A DNA stretch of 62,582 nucleotides, from contig DJGZ01000080.1 of the NCBI GenBank assembly GCA_002433025.1, forward strand, positions 112,940-175,521, written 5' to 3'. The position numbers and the translations under genes are program-made. The DNA comes from Bacteroidales bacterium UBA5833. GTDB taxonomy: Bacteria > Bacteroidota > Bacteroidia > Bacteroidales > Lentimicrobiaceae. This document shows, in pieces, positions 50,979-60,023 of the stretch. A model generated the notes under the pieces. It was not told the origin of the DNA, did not search any database, and saw nothing but the letters and a program-made list of their open reading frames with translations. How positions within the stretch are numbered: the stretch's first letter is position 1; each line of letters opens with the position of its first letter.

Positions 50979-51595
50979 GCTCCGATAAAATTGCCGATTT
51001 GCCTGATGAAACTACCGATCAGTGCCGGTTTCAGCAATATCGTAAAAACGAGTCCGAACAGAGCACCCCAGAAATGGGCATCGTGCCCGATGTTGTCGTT
51101 ACCCTTTTTGGCCATATAGGCTGAATAGCCTAAATAGAGCGCTCCGAAAATAAATGCCGGAATATCGACCGGGATAAAAACGAAACGGATGGGCGACAAC
51201 GGATTAATCAGTATGGCGGCAAACACGACTGCCGCAACGGCCCCCGACGCCCCGACTGCCTGGTAAAACTGGTTGTCTTTATGTTTGGCAAAAGAGGGTA
51301 CGGATGAGAACAGAATGCCCCCGGCATACAGCAGGATGAAAAAGTAAGAAGCTTTTAAGCCGAAAATTACGGCGTAATAATGCTCAACGGCTTTGCCAAA
51401 GGAGAACAATACAAACATGTTTACTGCCAGATGTACCCAGTCGGCGTGCACAAACCCGTGTGTGACAAAGCGGTAACCCTGCCGGTGGTTGATGATCATA
51501 AACGGGCTGAAGAGCAACCTGCCGAAGAAGCGGGGATCATTGAATGCAAGCAGCGAGATCACCGCTGTGACTACAATAATAATGATGGTTATCAT
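50975..51595 (-). CDS. Rhomboid intramembrane serine protease
   Basis: A 206-residue inner-membrane protease with about six helices. Key motifs: RFVTHGFVHADWVHLAVNMF (the HxxxN of helix 2), GASGAVAA (catalytic serine, helix 4) and GHDAHFWGALFG (catalytic histidine, helix 6). It cuts transmembrane substrates; target unknown. It lies ten bases after a membrane protein gene in the same direction and overlaps the convergent yqgE stop. Confidence 0.92.
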   Translation of the reverse strand: MITIIIIVVTAVISLLAFNDPRFFGRLLFSPFMIINHRQGYRFVTHGFVHADWVHLAVNMFVLFSFGKAVEHYYAVIFGLKASYFFILLYAGGILFSSVPSFAKHKDNQFYQAVGASGAVAAVVFAAILINPLSPIRFVFIPVDIPAFIFGALYLGYSAYMAKKGNDNIGHDAHFWGALFGLVFTILLKPALIGSFIRQIGNFIGA

Positions 51596-51605
51596 CGGTT
51601 AAGGC

Positions 51606-52421
51606 TTACTGTGGCAGTGCCGTATGATCAATTTCGGATCCCAGCATGCTGTGGGGAATCATATAAACCAGGAATAGCACAATCGCTGCAACAAGGGCCC
51701 AGCCTCTTTTTTCGGGATTTTTCCACAGCATGTATAAAGCCACCAGCCAGAAAATAAAGGCAACGGCTGTTTTATTATCGGTCATATCCCCGAAATTGAA
51801 AATGCCTTTCATCGGCCAACCTGTCCAGTACGCGCCGAAAGCATATTTCTGCACCACCGGCCCGAGAAACAGCCCGCCGATAAGCAGGAATACGGTGGTG
51901 AACAGTGAGTACCTGAAAGTCCGGCTTCCTTTGGCGATCACTTCAAAACCTGTCCGGGTCGAAAAAAGCATAGCCAGAAACATCAGCAGAATGTGCGGTA
52001 ACAGTACAAAAGCAGGTACATCGCCTTTAAACCGGATAATTACCGGCTCTTCGGCCAACGCTACAGTATTGGTGCCGTCTGTAAGGGTAATCAGGTATTC
52101 AACCTTACCGGCAGGCGGTTGGTGCGGGACATAAGCCACCAGCTTTCCCCCCATATTCATCATCGGCACTTCCGTCCATTCGTCGTAACTTTTAAATCGC
52201 TTGTAAGTGAAAATCCCTTTTATTTTTCCGCTTGGCTCATTAAAACTGATTTCGGCATTATCAGGTCCTCCGTATGTACGTATCAGTTTATATTTGATCG
52301 TTTCACTGCCGATCTGAACTTTTCCCCTGATGGGGTAAGTAGGCCCCGTGGTGCGCTGATAATAGGCAGAACCAAGTGTAAAAATCAGGGCAGCGATCCA
52401 AAGTATTACATTCTTGTTCAT
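51606..52421 (-). CDS. Conserved membrane protein of unknown function
   Basis: A 271-residue protein. An N-terminal hydrophobic segment (residues 5-20) is followed by an extracytoplasmic, beta-rich domain of about 110 residues (YPIRGKVQIGSETIKYKLIRTYGGPDNAEISFN and on, split), then four hydrophobic segments (about residues 133-155, 165-187, 205-225 and 235-258). I do not recognise a named family; it looks like a Bacteroidota conserved protein with an Ig-like extracellular domain. It heads a two-gene operon with the rhomboid protease. Confidence 0.6.
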   Translation of the reverse strand: MNKNVILWIAALIFTLGSAYYQRTTGPTYPIRGKVQIGSETIKYKLIRTYGGPDNAEISFNEPSGKIKGIFTYKRFKSYDEWTEVPMMNMGGKLVAYVPHQPPAGKVEYLITLTDGTNTVALAEEPVIIRFKGDVPAFVLLPHILLMFLAMLFSTRTGFEVIAKGSRTFRYSLFTTVFLLIGGLFLGPVVQKYAFGAYWTGWPMKGIFNFGDMTDNKTAVAFIFWLVALYMLWKNPEKRGWALVAAIVLFLVYMIPHSMLGSEIDHTALPQ

Positions 52422-52882
52422 ATAAAACTGTTATTTTTTGACTTTTGCACTCACCATAAACCTGTAACTGCTGCAAATTCTCTGCAATGTTAATAAATTT
52501 TTCTGACATGTCGGAAATTGAATATTTCCGGGCGTGGTTGAAAAATGACCGGAAGACTGCTAGTGGCAAAGAGTTTGTACCTTTTTGAGTAATGGTTGCT
52601 GAAAAGGGTATCTGGCCTTTGATATTTCATTATGATGCGGTGTTCAGAAATGCATTTTTTGTCAGATGCAGATGAACTTTCAGGTTCTGCATTGCATGCC
52701 GCTTCGCACAGAAGTATGTATTTATCATGTTGAATAATATTTATACCGGTAGAGCGTTAATTCGGGAACTGTTAAAATCAGGGGATTTTGATTTGATGTT
52801 ATGCCAATTGTTATAACTTTGGCATTCGTTTTTACTAACCGGCACTATCAGGGATTATGTGCTGTTACAATAACTTCATCAG
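52422..52882 (+). promoter_or_regulatory. Intergenic region with DUF5723 gene promoter
   Basis: About 460 bases between divergent genes. A full promoter sits at 52792-52821: TTTG (52792-52795), 18 bases, TAACTTTG (52814-52821), about 60 bases before the GTG start. The other 370 bases contain no convincing gene or hairpin. Confidence 0.55.
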
Positions 52883-54379
52883 GTGCTCAGACTAAGTCTT
52901 TCGCTGTTGCTTCTGCCTGTAATAATGGCATTCTCCGGATCTGCTCATGCCCAGGAAATGAATGGGTTTGTACACAGTAATTATTCAGGTATAACGGGCA
53001 GTCTGATTAATCCCACTTCCATTCTCAATTCCAGGCTTTATCTAGATATAAACCTGATGGGTCTTCATCTGAATGTGGATAACAACTATATATTCCTGGC
53101 AAAGGATGAATACCGGTTTGGTCGTTTTCTGGAGTCGGATCCCGTTTTTCCTGAACATATTGAAGAGGTCTCGGGCGATTCTAGAAATTTTTACGATTTG
53201 TACAATACTGATCATAAAAATGCATTCTCCCAGGTAAGGATTATAGGGCCTTCAGCCATGTTCGCGCTTGGGAGTCAGGCATTTGGAATTTCCACAGGGT
53301 ACAGGGTGCTTGCTTCGGGACACCGGATCCCTTATGACCTGGCCAAGTTTGCCGTTGAAGGGCTGGACTATTATCCGCAGCAGCGGATCAATTACATCAA
53401 TAATAACGATTTCAGGGCTGCTGCCATGGCTTTTGCTGAAGTTTCGGGAACCTATTCAACCATCATTCACCGGCGTAACCGCGAACACTGGACTGCCGGT
53501 ATTACCCTGAAAGGGTTGTTCGGAACCGGAGGGGCTTACGGCTATGCTGACAATATTGATTATGTAATCCCCAACTCCGATACCATCATAGTTTACAACG
53601 TTAACGGATCATTGGGGATGTCCCTTCCGGTTGACTATAATAACAATGATGTTTTGCTTCCCGGTAACCTGATCCAGGGCAGCGGGTTTGGTGTTGATCT
53701 GGGAGTAACCTATCAGAAAAAGATGCAGGGTCACTCTACCAAGTTATACTCTGCGCCCTGCGAAATTCCTTACCAGCCATATCTGTTCCGTTTAGGGGTA
53801 TCGTTGCTCGACCTGGGAAGGGTTACATTCCGAAAGAATACCCAATGGATGGAGATGCAGGATGCTTCAGCCAACTGGTACGATGTACGGGATCATGATT
53901 ACATTTCGCTCAACGATTTGTTCAGAACGATCAGTTATGAGTTCTCCGGGGATTCGACCCGGCTGATCGATGAAAGCAGTTTTTCCGTTTCACTTCCCAC
54001 GGCTGTCAGTCTGCAGGCGGATTTCAAGGTCGTCAATGAGTTTTATGTCAACAGCTCGCTGGTCCATCCTTTGATTTTGCAGGACGCTGCGGTGGTAAGG
54101 CCCTCGCAACTCTCGGTAACGCCCCGTTATGAAAGCCGCTTTTTTGAACTTGCCGTTCCTTTTACCCTTTATAATTACCGTTACCCCCGCCTGGGGCTGA
54201 GTGCCCGCTTCTACAGGTTCATCATAGGCACCGACAAGCTGGGCGGCTTTTTCGGGATGAATGACTTCAAGGGGCTTGACCTTTATATTATGGTCAAACT
54301 ACAGTTTGAAAGGGGCAACTGCAGGAACTTCAACAAAAAATACGGCTGCGGCAACCTGGAATACCTGCAGCAGTATTAA
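52883..54379 (+). CDS. DUF5723 family outer-membrane protein
   Basis: A 498-residue secreted protein (signal peptide to about residue 23, SAHAQ). The start is a GTG at 52883; an in-frame stop lies 12 bases upstream, so no earlier start is possible. The chain is rich in alternating strands (FGISTGYRVLASGHRIPYD; LTLYNYRYPRLGLSARFYRF-like end) and resembles the DUF5723 family of Bacteroidota beta-barrel-like proteins, function unknown. The last four bases overlap the end of the convergent permease gene. Confidence 0.8.
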   Translation: MLRLSLSLLLLPVIMAFSGSAHAQEMNGFVHSNYSGITGSLINPTSILNSRLYLDINLMGLHLNVDNNYIFLAKDEYRFGRFLESDPVFPEHIEEVSGDSRNFYDLYNTDHKNAFSQVRIIGPSAMFALGSQAFGISTGYRVLASGHRIPYDLAKFAVEGLDYYPQQRINYINNNDFRAAAMAFAEVSGTYSTIIHRRNREHWTAGITLKGLFGTGGAYGYADNIDYVIPNSDTIIVYNVNGSLGMSLPVDYNNNDVLLPGNLIQGSGFGVDLGVTYQKKMQGHSTKLYSAPCEIPYQPYLFRLGVSLLDLGRVTFRKNTQWMEMQDASANWYDVRDHDYISLNDLFRTISYEFSGDSTRLIDESSFSVSLPTAVSLQADFKVVNEFYVNSSLVHPLILQDAAVVRPSQLSVTPRYESRFFELAVPFTLYNYRYPRLGLSARFYRFIIGTDKLGGFFGMNDFKGLDLYIMVKLQFERGNCRNFNKKYGCGNLEYLQQY

Positions 54380-55608
54380 ACTGATGTTGTGGTTTTTACA
54401 TCCAGGGCATCGCGCAATCCGTTTCCGATAAGCATAAAAGCAAGTACCAGCAGCATGATGCACATTCCCGGAAGAATGGCAAGCCATGGATTATCGAGAA
54501 TGATGTATGAATAATTTTCCCTGATCATCGTTCCCCACGATGGCATGGGCGGCTGAACGCCAATGCCCAGGAAACTAAGCCCGGCTTCAATCAGGATGGC
54601 CGAAGCAAAATTGGCCGCCGATATCACAATTACGGGGCCCATGGCATTGGGCAGAATATGCCGGGTAATGATCCGGCCGTTGGTGAACCCAAGGGCGCGC
54701 GCGGCTTCAACGAACTCTTTTTCCCTCAGGCTGAGGATCTGCCCCCTGACTACCCGTGCCACCTCCACCCACATCGTTAATCCGACTGCAATAAAAACCT
54801 GCCAGAATCCCTTACCCAGCACAAACGTGATGGCGATCACCAGCAGTATGGTGGGAATTGACCATATAACGTTGATAAACCAAATGATAAGATCGTCAAC
54901 CCATCCCCTGAAAAATCCGGCGAGGGCGCCCAGCAGAATGCCCAGCAGCAGGGATATCAACACAGAGATAAGCCCGACGGACAAACTGACCCTTGTTCCG
55001 ATAAGCAACTGGCTCAGCATATCCCTGCCAAAGTGATCGGTGCCCAACAGGTAATGCCTGGTAATGATATGATGCCGGATGATATCATGCTGCATGGCCG
55101 GGATGTCATCTCCGATTATGGCTCCACGCAGATCAGGCGACCCGGCGCTGAATGATAAATGTCCGTCCTTCGAAGGCAGGGCGTAAAGCACATCCTGAAT
55201 TAAATACTCGTATGTAATTAAATCAGTGTCTCCTGATCTGTCGCAGGCCGACAGGATGATTTTTCCGTTTTCGAAGCGGTAATCATTGAACGGGATGTAA
55301 CTGTAAGCGTTCTTACACCCGAAAAGCCATCTTTCTGTCAGCGGGCAATGAGATTCAGGTTCGTTACCGGTGATCTTCAGCATTGAAACGGAAAATCCGG
55401 GTTTTTGTGCAGCGATTTCCAGGTGTTGTTCATTGGCAAACGGGCTGCTGTCGGGGGTGATAAGATATCCCAGTAAAGCGGTTAAGACAGCGGCAACAAT
55501 GATTCCAGCGGAAATCACTGCCGTGTTGTTTCTGAAAAGGTTCTGCAGCGCTTTCCGCGACAGCGGGCCTTCGGGCAGTTTTGACGGATGTCGTGGAAAA
55601 AGTTTCAC
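54376..55608 (-). CDS. Orphan OppC/DppC-like ABC transporter permease
   Basis: A 410-residue inner-membrane permease of the peptide/nickel ABC family. An N-terminal OppC-type helix (about 30-50) is followed by a long extracytoplasmic insertion (about residues 55-190), then the typical core: GTDHFGRDMLSQLLIGTRVSLSVGL, five helices, and the EAA loop EAARALGFTNGRIITRHILPNAMGP (split). The C-terminal AGLSFLGIGVQPPMPSWGTMI is a DppC signature. GTG start at 55608 (an in-frame stop lies upstream). The usual partners (OppB, ATPases, binding protein) are not adjacent, so its transporter must be split over the genome. Confidence 0.88.
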   Translation of the reverse strand: MKLFPRHPSKLPEGPLSRKALQNLFRNNTAVISAGIIVAAVLTALLGYLITPDSSPFANEQHLEIAAQKPGFSVSMLKITGNEPESHCPLTERWLFGCKNAYSYIPFNDYRFENGKIILSACDRSGDTDLITYEYLIQDVLYALPSKDGHLSFSAGSPDLRGAIIGDDIPAMQHDIIRHHIITRHYLLGTDHFGRDMLSQLLIGTRVSLSVGLISVLISLLLGILLGALAGFFRGWVDDLIIWFINVIWSIPTILLVIAITFVLGKGFWQVFIAVGLTMWVEVARVVRGQILSLREKEFVEAARALGFTNGRIITRHILPNAMGPVIVISAANFASAILIEAGLSFLGIGVQPPMPSWGTMIRENYSYIILDNPWLAILPGMCIMLLVLAFMLIGNGLRDALDVKTTTSV

Positions 55609-55634
55609 GGCAATGAATTAGGTCCGCAACGCTG

Positions 55635-56405
55635 TTAATATGACTTGTCGCCTCCCAGTATACCGCCGATAATTGATCCGCCGATACCGCCTATGCCCCG
55701 GCTTTCTTCGCGGTTAACGCGTGATGCGGTTACAATTCTGTCGGCCAGGCGCGAGAAGGGCAGGCTTTGCAGGTAAACCAGCCCGGGACCGGTGAGTTTT
55801 ACAAGGAACAATCCTTCGCCACCAAACAGCGCATTCTTGAAACCACCGATAAACCGGATGTCATAGTTTACCGAAGGGTGGAAAGCCACCAGGCACCCGG
55901 TGTCAACATGTAATACCTCTCCGGGCTGCAATACCCTGCTTACAATGGTGCCGCCGGCATGAATAAATGCAAGGCCGTTGCCTGAAAGCCGCTGCAGGAT
56001 AAATCCCTCGCCTCCGAAAAGGCCGGCGCCGATTTTTTTTGTGAAGGCGATGTCGATGTCAATACCTCTGGCTGCGCATAGGAACGCATCTTTCTGGCAC
56101 AGAAATTCACCGCCAAGTCTGTCAAGGTCAACCGGAATAATTTTGCCCGGGTAAGGTGCACCGAATGCAATTTTTTTCTTAATGCTGCTGTTATTGAGAA
56201 AGGTGGTGATAAAGAAGCCGTCGCCGGTAAGCATACGCTTGAAACCTTTGAAAAGCCCGCCGCCTGTACCGGTCTGCATCTCAATGCCATCGTCCATATA
56301 GGTCATGGCCCCCGCCTCGGCGCGTACCCCTTCCATGGGGTCAAGTTCAACCTCCACGAGTTGCATGTCGTCGCCAATAATCTTGTAATCAATAATATCT
56401 GTCAT
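55635..56405 (-). CDS. AIM24/TIGR00266 family protein
   Basis: A 256-residue protein with no signal peptide. Start at 56405 (MTDIIDYKIIGDDMQLVEVELDP). It shows the family pattern of glycine-rich beta segments: EAGAMTYMDDGIEMQTGTGGGLFKGFKRML (split), FGGEGFILQRLSGNGLAFIHAGG, and the closing GGIGGSIIGGILGGDKSY. Bacterial members are of unknown function; the fold is a tandem double-stranded beta-helix. A reverse TAAATTTG box (56440-56447) is its likely -7 element. Confidence 0.85.
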   Translation of the reverse strand: MTDIIDYKIIGDDMQLVEVELDPMEGVRAEAGAMTYMDDGIEMQTGTGGGLFKGFKRMLTGDGFFITTFLNNSSIKKKIAFGAPYPGKIIPVDLDRLGGEFLCQKDAFLCAARGIDIDIAFTKKIGAGLFGGEGFILQRLSGNGLAFIHAGGTIVSRVLQPGEVLHVDTGCLVAFHPSVNYDIRFIGGFKNALFGGEGLFLVKLTGPGLVYLQSLPFSRLADRIVTASRVNREESRGIGGIGGSIIGGILGGDKSY

Positions 56406-56520
56406 ATTCCGGAATAATAGCCTCTGTTTTGGTTTCATGCAAATTTAGCAAGAAATGCCTGTGCCCGCTGAGATATCGAAAAAATCTTTGCAAAAAGTAT
56501 CGTGAATAAGGAAAAAGTAT

Positions 56521-56528
56521 TACTTTTG
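56521..56528 (+). promoter_or_regulatory. tRNA-His -7 box
   Basis: Exact TACTTTTG (56521-56528), 18 bases upstream of the tRNA 5' end; no well-spaced TTG seen. Confidence 0.45.
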
Positions 56529-56545
56529 CCCCACTTTTGTAAAAC

Positions 56546-56620
56546 GGTGAGTGTAGCTCAGTCGGTTAGAGCATCAGATTGTGGTTCTGAGGGTCGTGGG
56601 TTCGAATCCCATCATTCACC
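56546..56620 (+). tRNA. tRNA-His (anticodon GTG)
   Basis: The acceptor stem GTGAGTG pairs with CATTCAC; the D arm (AGCTCAG...), anticodon stem CAGAT-loop with GTG, and T arm (GTGGGTTCGAATCCCAT) are all present. The base before the stem is G (56546), giving the G-1 and C73 identity pair of tRNA-His. The CCA end is not encoded. A terminator follows within 10 bases. Confidence 0.95.
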
Positions 56621-56625
56621 CGGAA

Positions 56626-56651
56626 AAGGCTGGTTTATCCGGCCTTTTTTT
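56626..56651 (+). terminator. tRNA-His terminator
   Basis: Stem AAGGCTGG/CCGGCCTT (one G-T pair) with a five-base loop and seven T. Confidence 0.85.
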
Positions 56652-56777
56652 ATGCCGTTTACACTGATAATAAAGGATTATAATCAATCCTTGTGGCCGG
56701 AGCAGATGTTAAATTTTTCATAAACTTTCTGCAGGCGGGACTTCATTTATTATTTTTGCATCCGGAGAAGAAATGTA

Positions 56778-57239
56778 ATGATTCAGTACCTGAAAAAAAC
56801 GATCATATTGCTTATGCTGGCAGCCTTCCTGGTTCCGGCATCCGGCATGCTTGTTTTTATGCACCATTGCCGTGCCATGGGTACCCTTGAACTCAGCATT
56901 GACGGATCCAACTCCTGCTGCAGTCATCAGCAAAGCCTTTTCATGAGTCCTGCTCAGGATTTATGCGAGCTGGCATCAGCTGCTGACGGGCGTTGTTCCC
57001 ATGCGGCCCATTTTTCGAAACAGGCGTGCTGCGAAGATGGCACAATCTACGTTAAAATCATCGATAATTACCTGTCTGCTTCCGGATTCTTCTTTCAAAA
57101 AGATATTACTGAAATTGAACTATCCGGACTTCCCGGATCTTCAATCCCGACAGCCGTTTCATTGCCATTGCGTTCACTTGACGCTCCCGATCCGCCCGGC
57201 ACTGATACCTGGCTTATTGTTTCTTCCCTTCGTTTATAG
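56778..57239 (+). CDS. HYC_CC_PP family protein, metal-operon associated
   Basis: A 153-residue exported protein: signal peptide (KKTIILLMLAAFLVPASG), then MHHCRAMG, a CC pair (NSCCSHQQ), another CC (QACCEDGTIYVKIIDNYL) and a C-terminal Pro-containing tail (DPPGTDTW). This is the layout of the HYC_CC_PP family, a short Bacteroidota protein often encoded just upstream of a TonB-dependent receptor. The cysteines and histidines suggest metal binding, probably copper. It lies 90 bases before the receptor gene; TATTTTTG (56751-56758) is its -7 box and a GGAGAAG ribosome site precedes the ATG. Confidence 0.8.
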   Translation: MIQYLKKTIILLMLAAFLVPASGMLVFMHHCRAMGTLELSIDGSNSCCSHQQSLFMSPAQDLCELASAADGRCSHAAHFSKQACCEDGTIYVKIIDNYLSASGFFFQKDITEIELSGLPGSSIPTAVSLPLRSLDAPDPPGTDTWLIVSSLRL

Positions 57240-57329
57240 CGGTGGCTTATTGCTGCCCGGAACCTCTGTTCCGGTGCTCCTGCCTGAATATTGCTATAAA
57301 AACTAAACGAAAACGAAGAAACGAATTTC

Positions 57330-59558
57330 ATGAAAACTATTATAACTGCAGTGCTGACCGCACTGCTATTGCATGCAAGCCTGGCATTCGGCCAGAAGCC
57401 AGTTAACGGGAGGGTTACTGCCAGCGAAACGGAAGGTAAACCAGTTCCGCTGCCCTATGCCAATGTCTATTGGTCAGGTACGCAGGAAGGGACTGTGGCC
57501 GATGAGAACGGAAGATTCAGCCTGGAGAGGAAGTTTGCGGGCCCTGCAAAGCTTGTGGTGAGTTTTGTGGGATACCTGAATGATACGCTGCTGGTTGAGC
57601 CTGGCAGAAATTCGGTACAGATCAGTCTGAAGAAAGGCGCCGAACTGGCAGAAGTTGAGATCAGGGAACGTATGGCCGGAAGCTTTATCTCTTCCATCAG
57701 GCCAATTAAAACTGAGGTGATAACCACTGCCGGATTGCAGAAACTTGCCTGCTGCAACCTTTCCGAGAGTTTTGAAAACAATGCCACCGTGGATGTAGGC
57801 TTTTCGGATGCAGTGACCGGCGCCAGGCAGATACAGATGCTTGGCCTGGCAGGAATCTACAGCCAGCTGATGGTCGAGAATATCCCCTTTACCCGGGGCC
57901 TCGGTTCTGCTTTTGGCCTTACCTATATTCCGGGAACGTGGATGGAGTCCATACAGATTTCGAAGGGCACTTCATCGGTAGTGAACGGCTATGAGTCAAC
58001 CACCGGGCAGATCAATGCAGAAATAAAAAAGCCCTGGGATTCAGAAAAGTTTTTCCTGAATGTATATGCCAACAACGAAGGACGGGCCGAAGTCAATGCC
58101 CATGCTGCGCATGTGCTGAAAGATGATGCGCTCAGTACCATGGTGCTGGCCCATGCCTCTTCTCAGATGAGCCGCATTGATATGAATGACGACGGGTTTC
58201 TGGACCAGCCCTTGTCCAGGCATGTGAATGTATCGAACCGCTGGAGCTATGAAAAACACGGAATTACAGAATCCAAGTTCGGATTTAACTTCCTCTATGA
58301 TGAGCGCGACGGGGGGCAACTGACAAAACTCAGCAGCGATGAGGCCGTTCAGAACGGAAATTATGTGATGAAGCTTGTAACCCGCCGTGCACAGCTCTAT
58401 GATAAAACCGGTTTTGTATTCCGGAACCTTCCGAATACGAGCCTTGGACTGATATTCAGTGGTTTATATCATGAGCAGGAGTCGGTGTTTGGGCGCAACG
58501 AATACAATGCCCGTCAGCTGGGCTTCTATGGCAATGCCATCTTCCAGTCGCAGATCGGCAACGAAGCGCACATATATAATGCCGGCGTGAGCCTGATGTA
58601 CGACGATTACGATGAGGCCTTCGCGGATTCAACCTTCGACCGGCTCGAATCTGTGCCGGGTATTTTTGCTCAGTACACCTATAATCCAAGCGAAAAACTA
58701 AGCATTATAGCCGGTTTGCGCGTGGATCATCATAACAGGTACGGCACATTGGTGACTCCCCGTTTTCACTTTAAGGTGAACTTGTTTGAGAAAACCGTGC
58801 TCCGCGGCTCTGCAGGCAAAGGATACCGCAGCGCATCCGTGCTGGCTGAGAATACCGGCATGCTTGTAAGTGCGCGGCAACTCGTTTTCAGGGAGGATTT
58901 CAGGATGGAAGAAGCCTGGAATTACGGATTAAACCTTACGCAGACCATTGCACTCAGCGAGAAGCGTGACCTGGTACTGTCGGCCGATTTTTACCGGACA
59001 GATTTTGTCAACCAGGTAATCATTGACCTGGACCAGTCGTATGACAGGATTGTACTTTACAACCTCGATGGCACTTCCTATTCCAATAGTTTTCAGGTGA
59101 ACGCAGAGGCTGCATTGTTCGAAGGCTTTGATGTAACCGCGGCTTACAGGCTGAATGATGTAAGGGTCACCACCGCCGGCGAACTGCGCGAACGGCCGCT
59201 GGTGAGCCGTCATAAGGGACTCCTGACTTTGTCTTATGCAACCCGTTTTGAGAAGTGGAAATTTGATTTTACCGGTCAGTATAACGGGCGCACCCGTCTG
59301 CCGCTGGGCGTGCCGCACCTGGAACATGCGGGGTACGGAGCTTATTCTCCGGATTATATAACCATTCATACCCAGATTACCCGGAAATTCAAAAAGTGGG
59401 ATGCCTACCTGGGGGTGGAGAATCTTACCAATTTCATGCAGCATCATCCTGTACTGCAGGCGGATAGTCCTTTTGAAACTGGTTTTGATGCAGGCATGAT
59501 ATGGGGTCCTATTCTCGGCAGGATGTTTTACGCCGGCATCAGGTACAGCATTAAATAA
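57330..59558 (+). CDS. TonB-dependent receptor, probable copper or metal-linked
   Basis: A 742-residue outer-membrane receptor: signal peptide (to about residue 21, AFGQ), carboxypeptidase-regulatory-like domain (PYANVYWSGTQEGTVADENGRFSLE split), plug (KLACCNLSESFENNATVDVGF with a CC pair, then MVENIPFTRGLGSAFGLTYIPG split), and a barrel ending GPILGRMFYAGIRYSIK. The CCNLSESFENN plug motif is typical of the receptor group that accompanies HYC_CC_PP and HMA proteins. It probably imports a metal or its chelate; the exact ligand is not known. Confidence 0.88.
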   Translation: MKTIITAVLTALLLHASLAFGQKPVNGRVTASETEGKPVPLPYANVYWSGTQEGTVADENGRFSLERKFAGPAKLVVSFVGYLNDTLLVEPGRNSVQISLKKGAELAEVEIRERMAGSFISSIRPIKTEVITTAGLQKLACCNLSESFENNATVDVGFSDAVTGARQIQMLGLAGIYSQLMVENIPFTRGLGSAFGLTYIPGTWMESIQISKGTSSVVNGYESTTGQINAEIKKPWDSEKFFLNVYANNEGRAEVNAHAAHVLKDDALSTMVLAHASSQMSRIDMNDDGFLDQPLSRHVNVSNRWSYEKHGITESKFGFNFLYDERDGGQLTKLSSDEAVQNGNYVMKLVTRRAQLYDKTGFVFRNLPNTSLGLIFSGLYHEQESVFGRNEYNARQLGFYGNAIFQSQIGNEAHIYNAGVSLMYDDYDEAFADSTFDRLESVPGIFAQYTYNPSEKLSIIAGLRVDHHNRYGTLVTPRFHFKVNLFEKTVLRGSAGKGYRSASVLAENTGMLVSARQLVFREDFRMEEAWNYGLNLTQTIALSEKRDLVLSADFYRTDFVNQVIIDLDQSYDRIVLYNLDGTSYSNSFQVNAEAALFEGFDVTAAYRLNDVRVTTAGELRERPLVSRHKGLLTLSYATRFEKWKFDFTGQYNGRTRLPLGVPHLEHAGYGAYSPDYITIHTQITRKFKKWDAYLGVENLTNFMQHHPVLQADSPFETGFDAGMIWGPILGRMFYAGIRYSIK

Positions 59559-59599
59559 ATTTTTAAACGCGGTTGTTTGACCGACTAAAAACTGAAACA

Positions 59600-59983
59600 A
59601 TGAAAACACAGAAAAATTTCAGCAAGGTGTTGATGGTTGTGCTGGCAACGTTGATCTCGGGTTTTGTTGCTGCGCAGGAACCGAAAAACACGCAGATAGA
59701 AATCAAGGTTTCATCCCAGTGCAGTATGTGTAAGGAAACCATCGAACGCACGCTGGCCTTCGAAAAGGGCGTTGTAAAAGCAACGCTTGACCTGGAAACG
59801 GATATTGTTACCGTGGTTTATAAAACCGCCAGGACAACGCCTGAAAAGATCAGGGAGGCCATCTCCAAGGCGGGTTATGATGCCGACGATGTAGCTGCTG
59901 ATCCGAAAGCATACAGCAATCTGCCTGATTGCTGCAAAAAGCCTGAAGATCAACAACATGATCATTCAGGGCATAAGCACTGA
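59600..59983 (+). CDS. Secreted HMA-domain metal-binding protein
   Basis: A 127-residue exported protein. Start at 59600 gives a signal peptide (FSKVLMVVLATLISGFVAAQ). The HMA fold carries SSQCSMCKETIERTL (CxxC, about residue 40) and the domain ends FDADDV-like GYDADDVAADP; a tail with CC and a histidine-rich end (DCCKKPEDQQHDHSGHKH) follows. It probably binds copper or a similar metal in the periplasm and acts with the receptor 41 bases upstream. Last gene of the operon. Confidence 0.87.
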   Translation: MKTQKNFSKVLMVVLATLISGFVAAQEPKNTQIEIKVSSQCSMCKETIERTLAFEKGVVKATLDLETDIVTVVYKTARTTPEKIREAISKAGYDADDVAADPKAYSNLPDCCKKPEDQQHDHSGHKH

Positions 59984-60023
59984 GATTGCGTCAGGCAAAT
60001 CAGCGCAACTGGCAGGGGATTTT

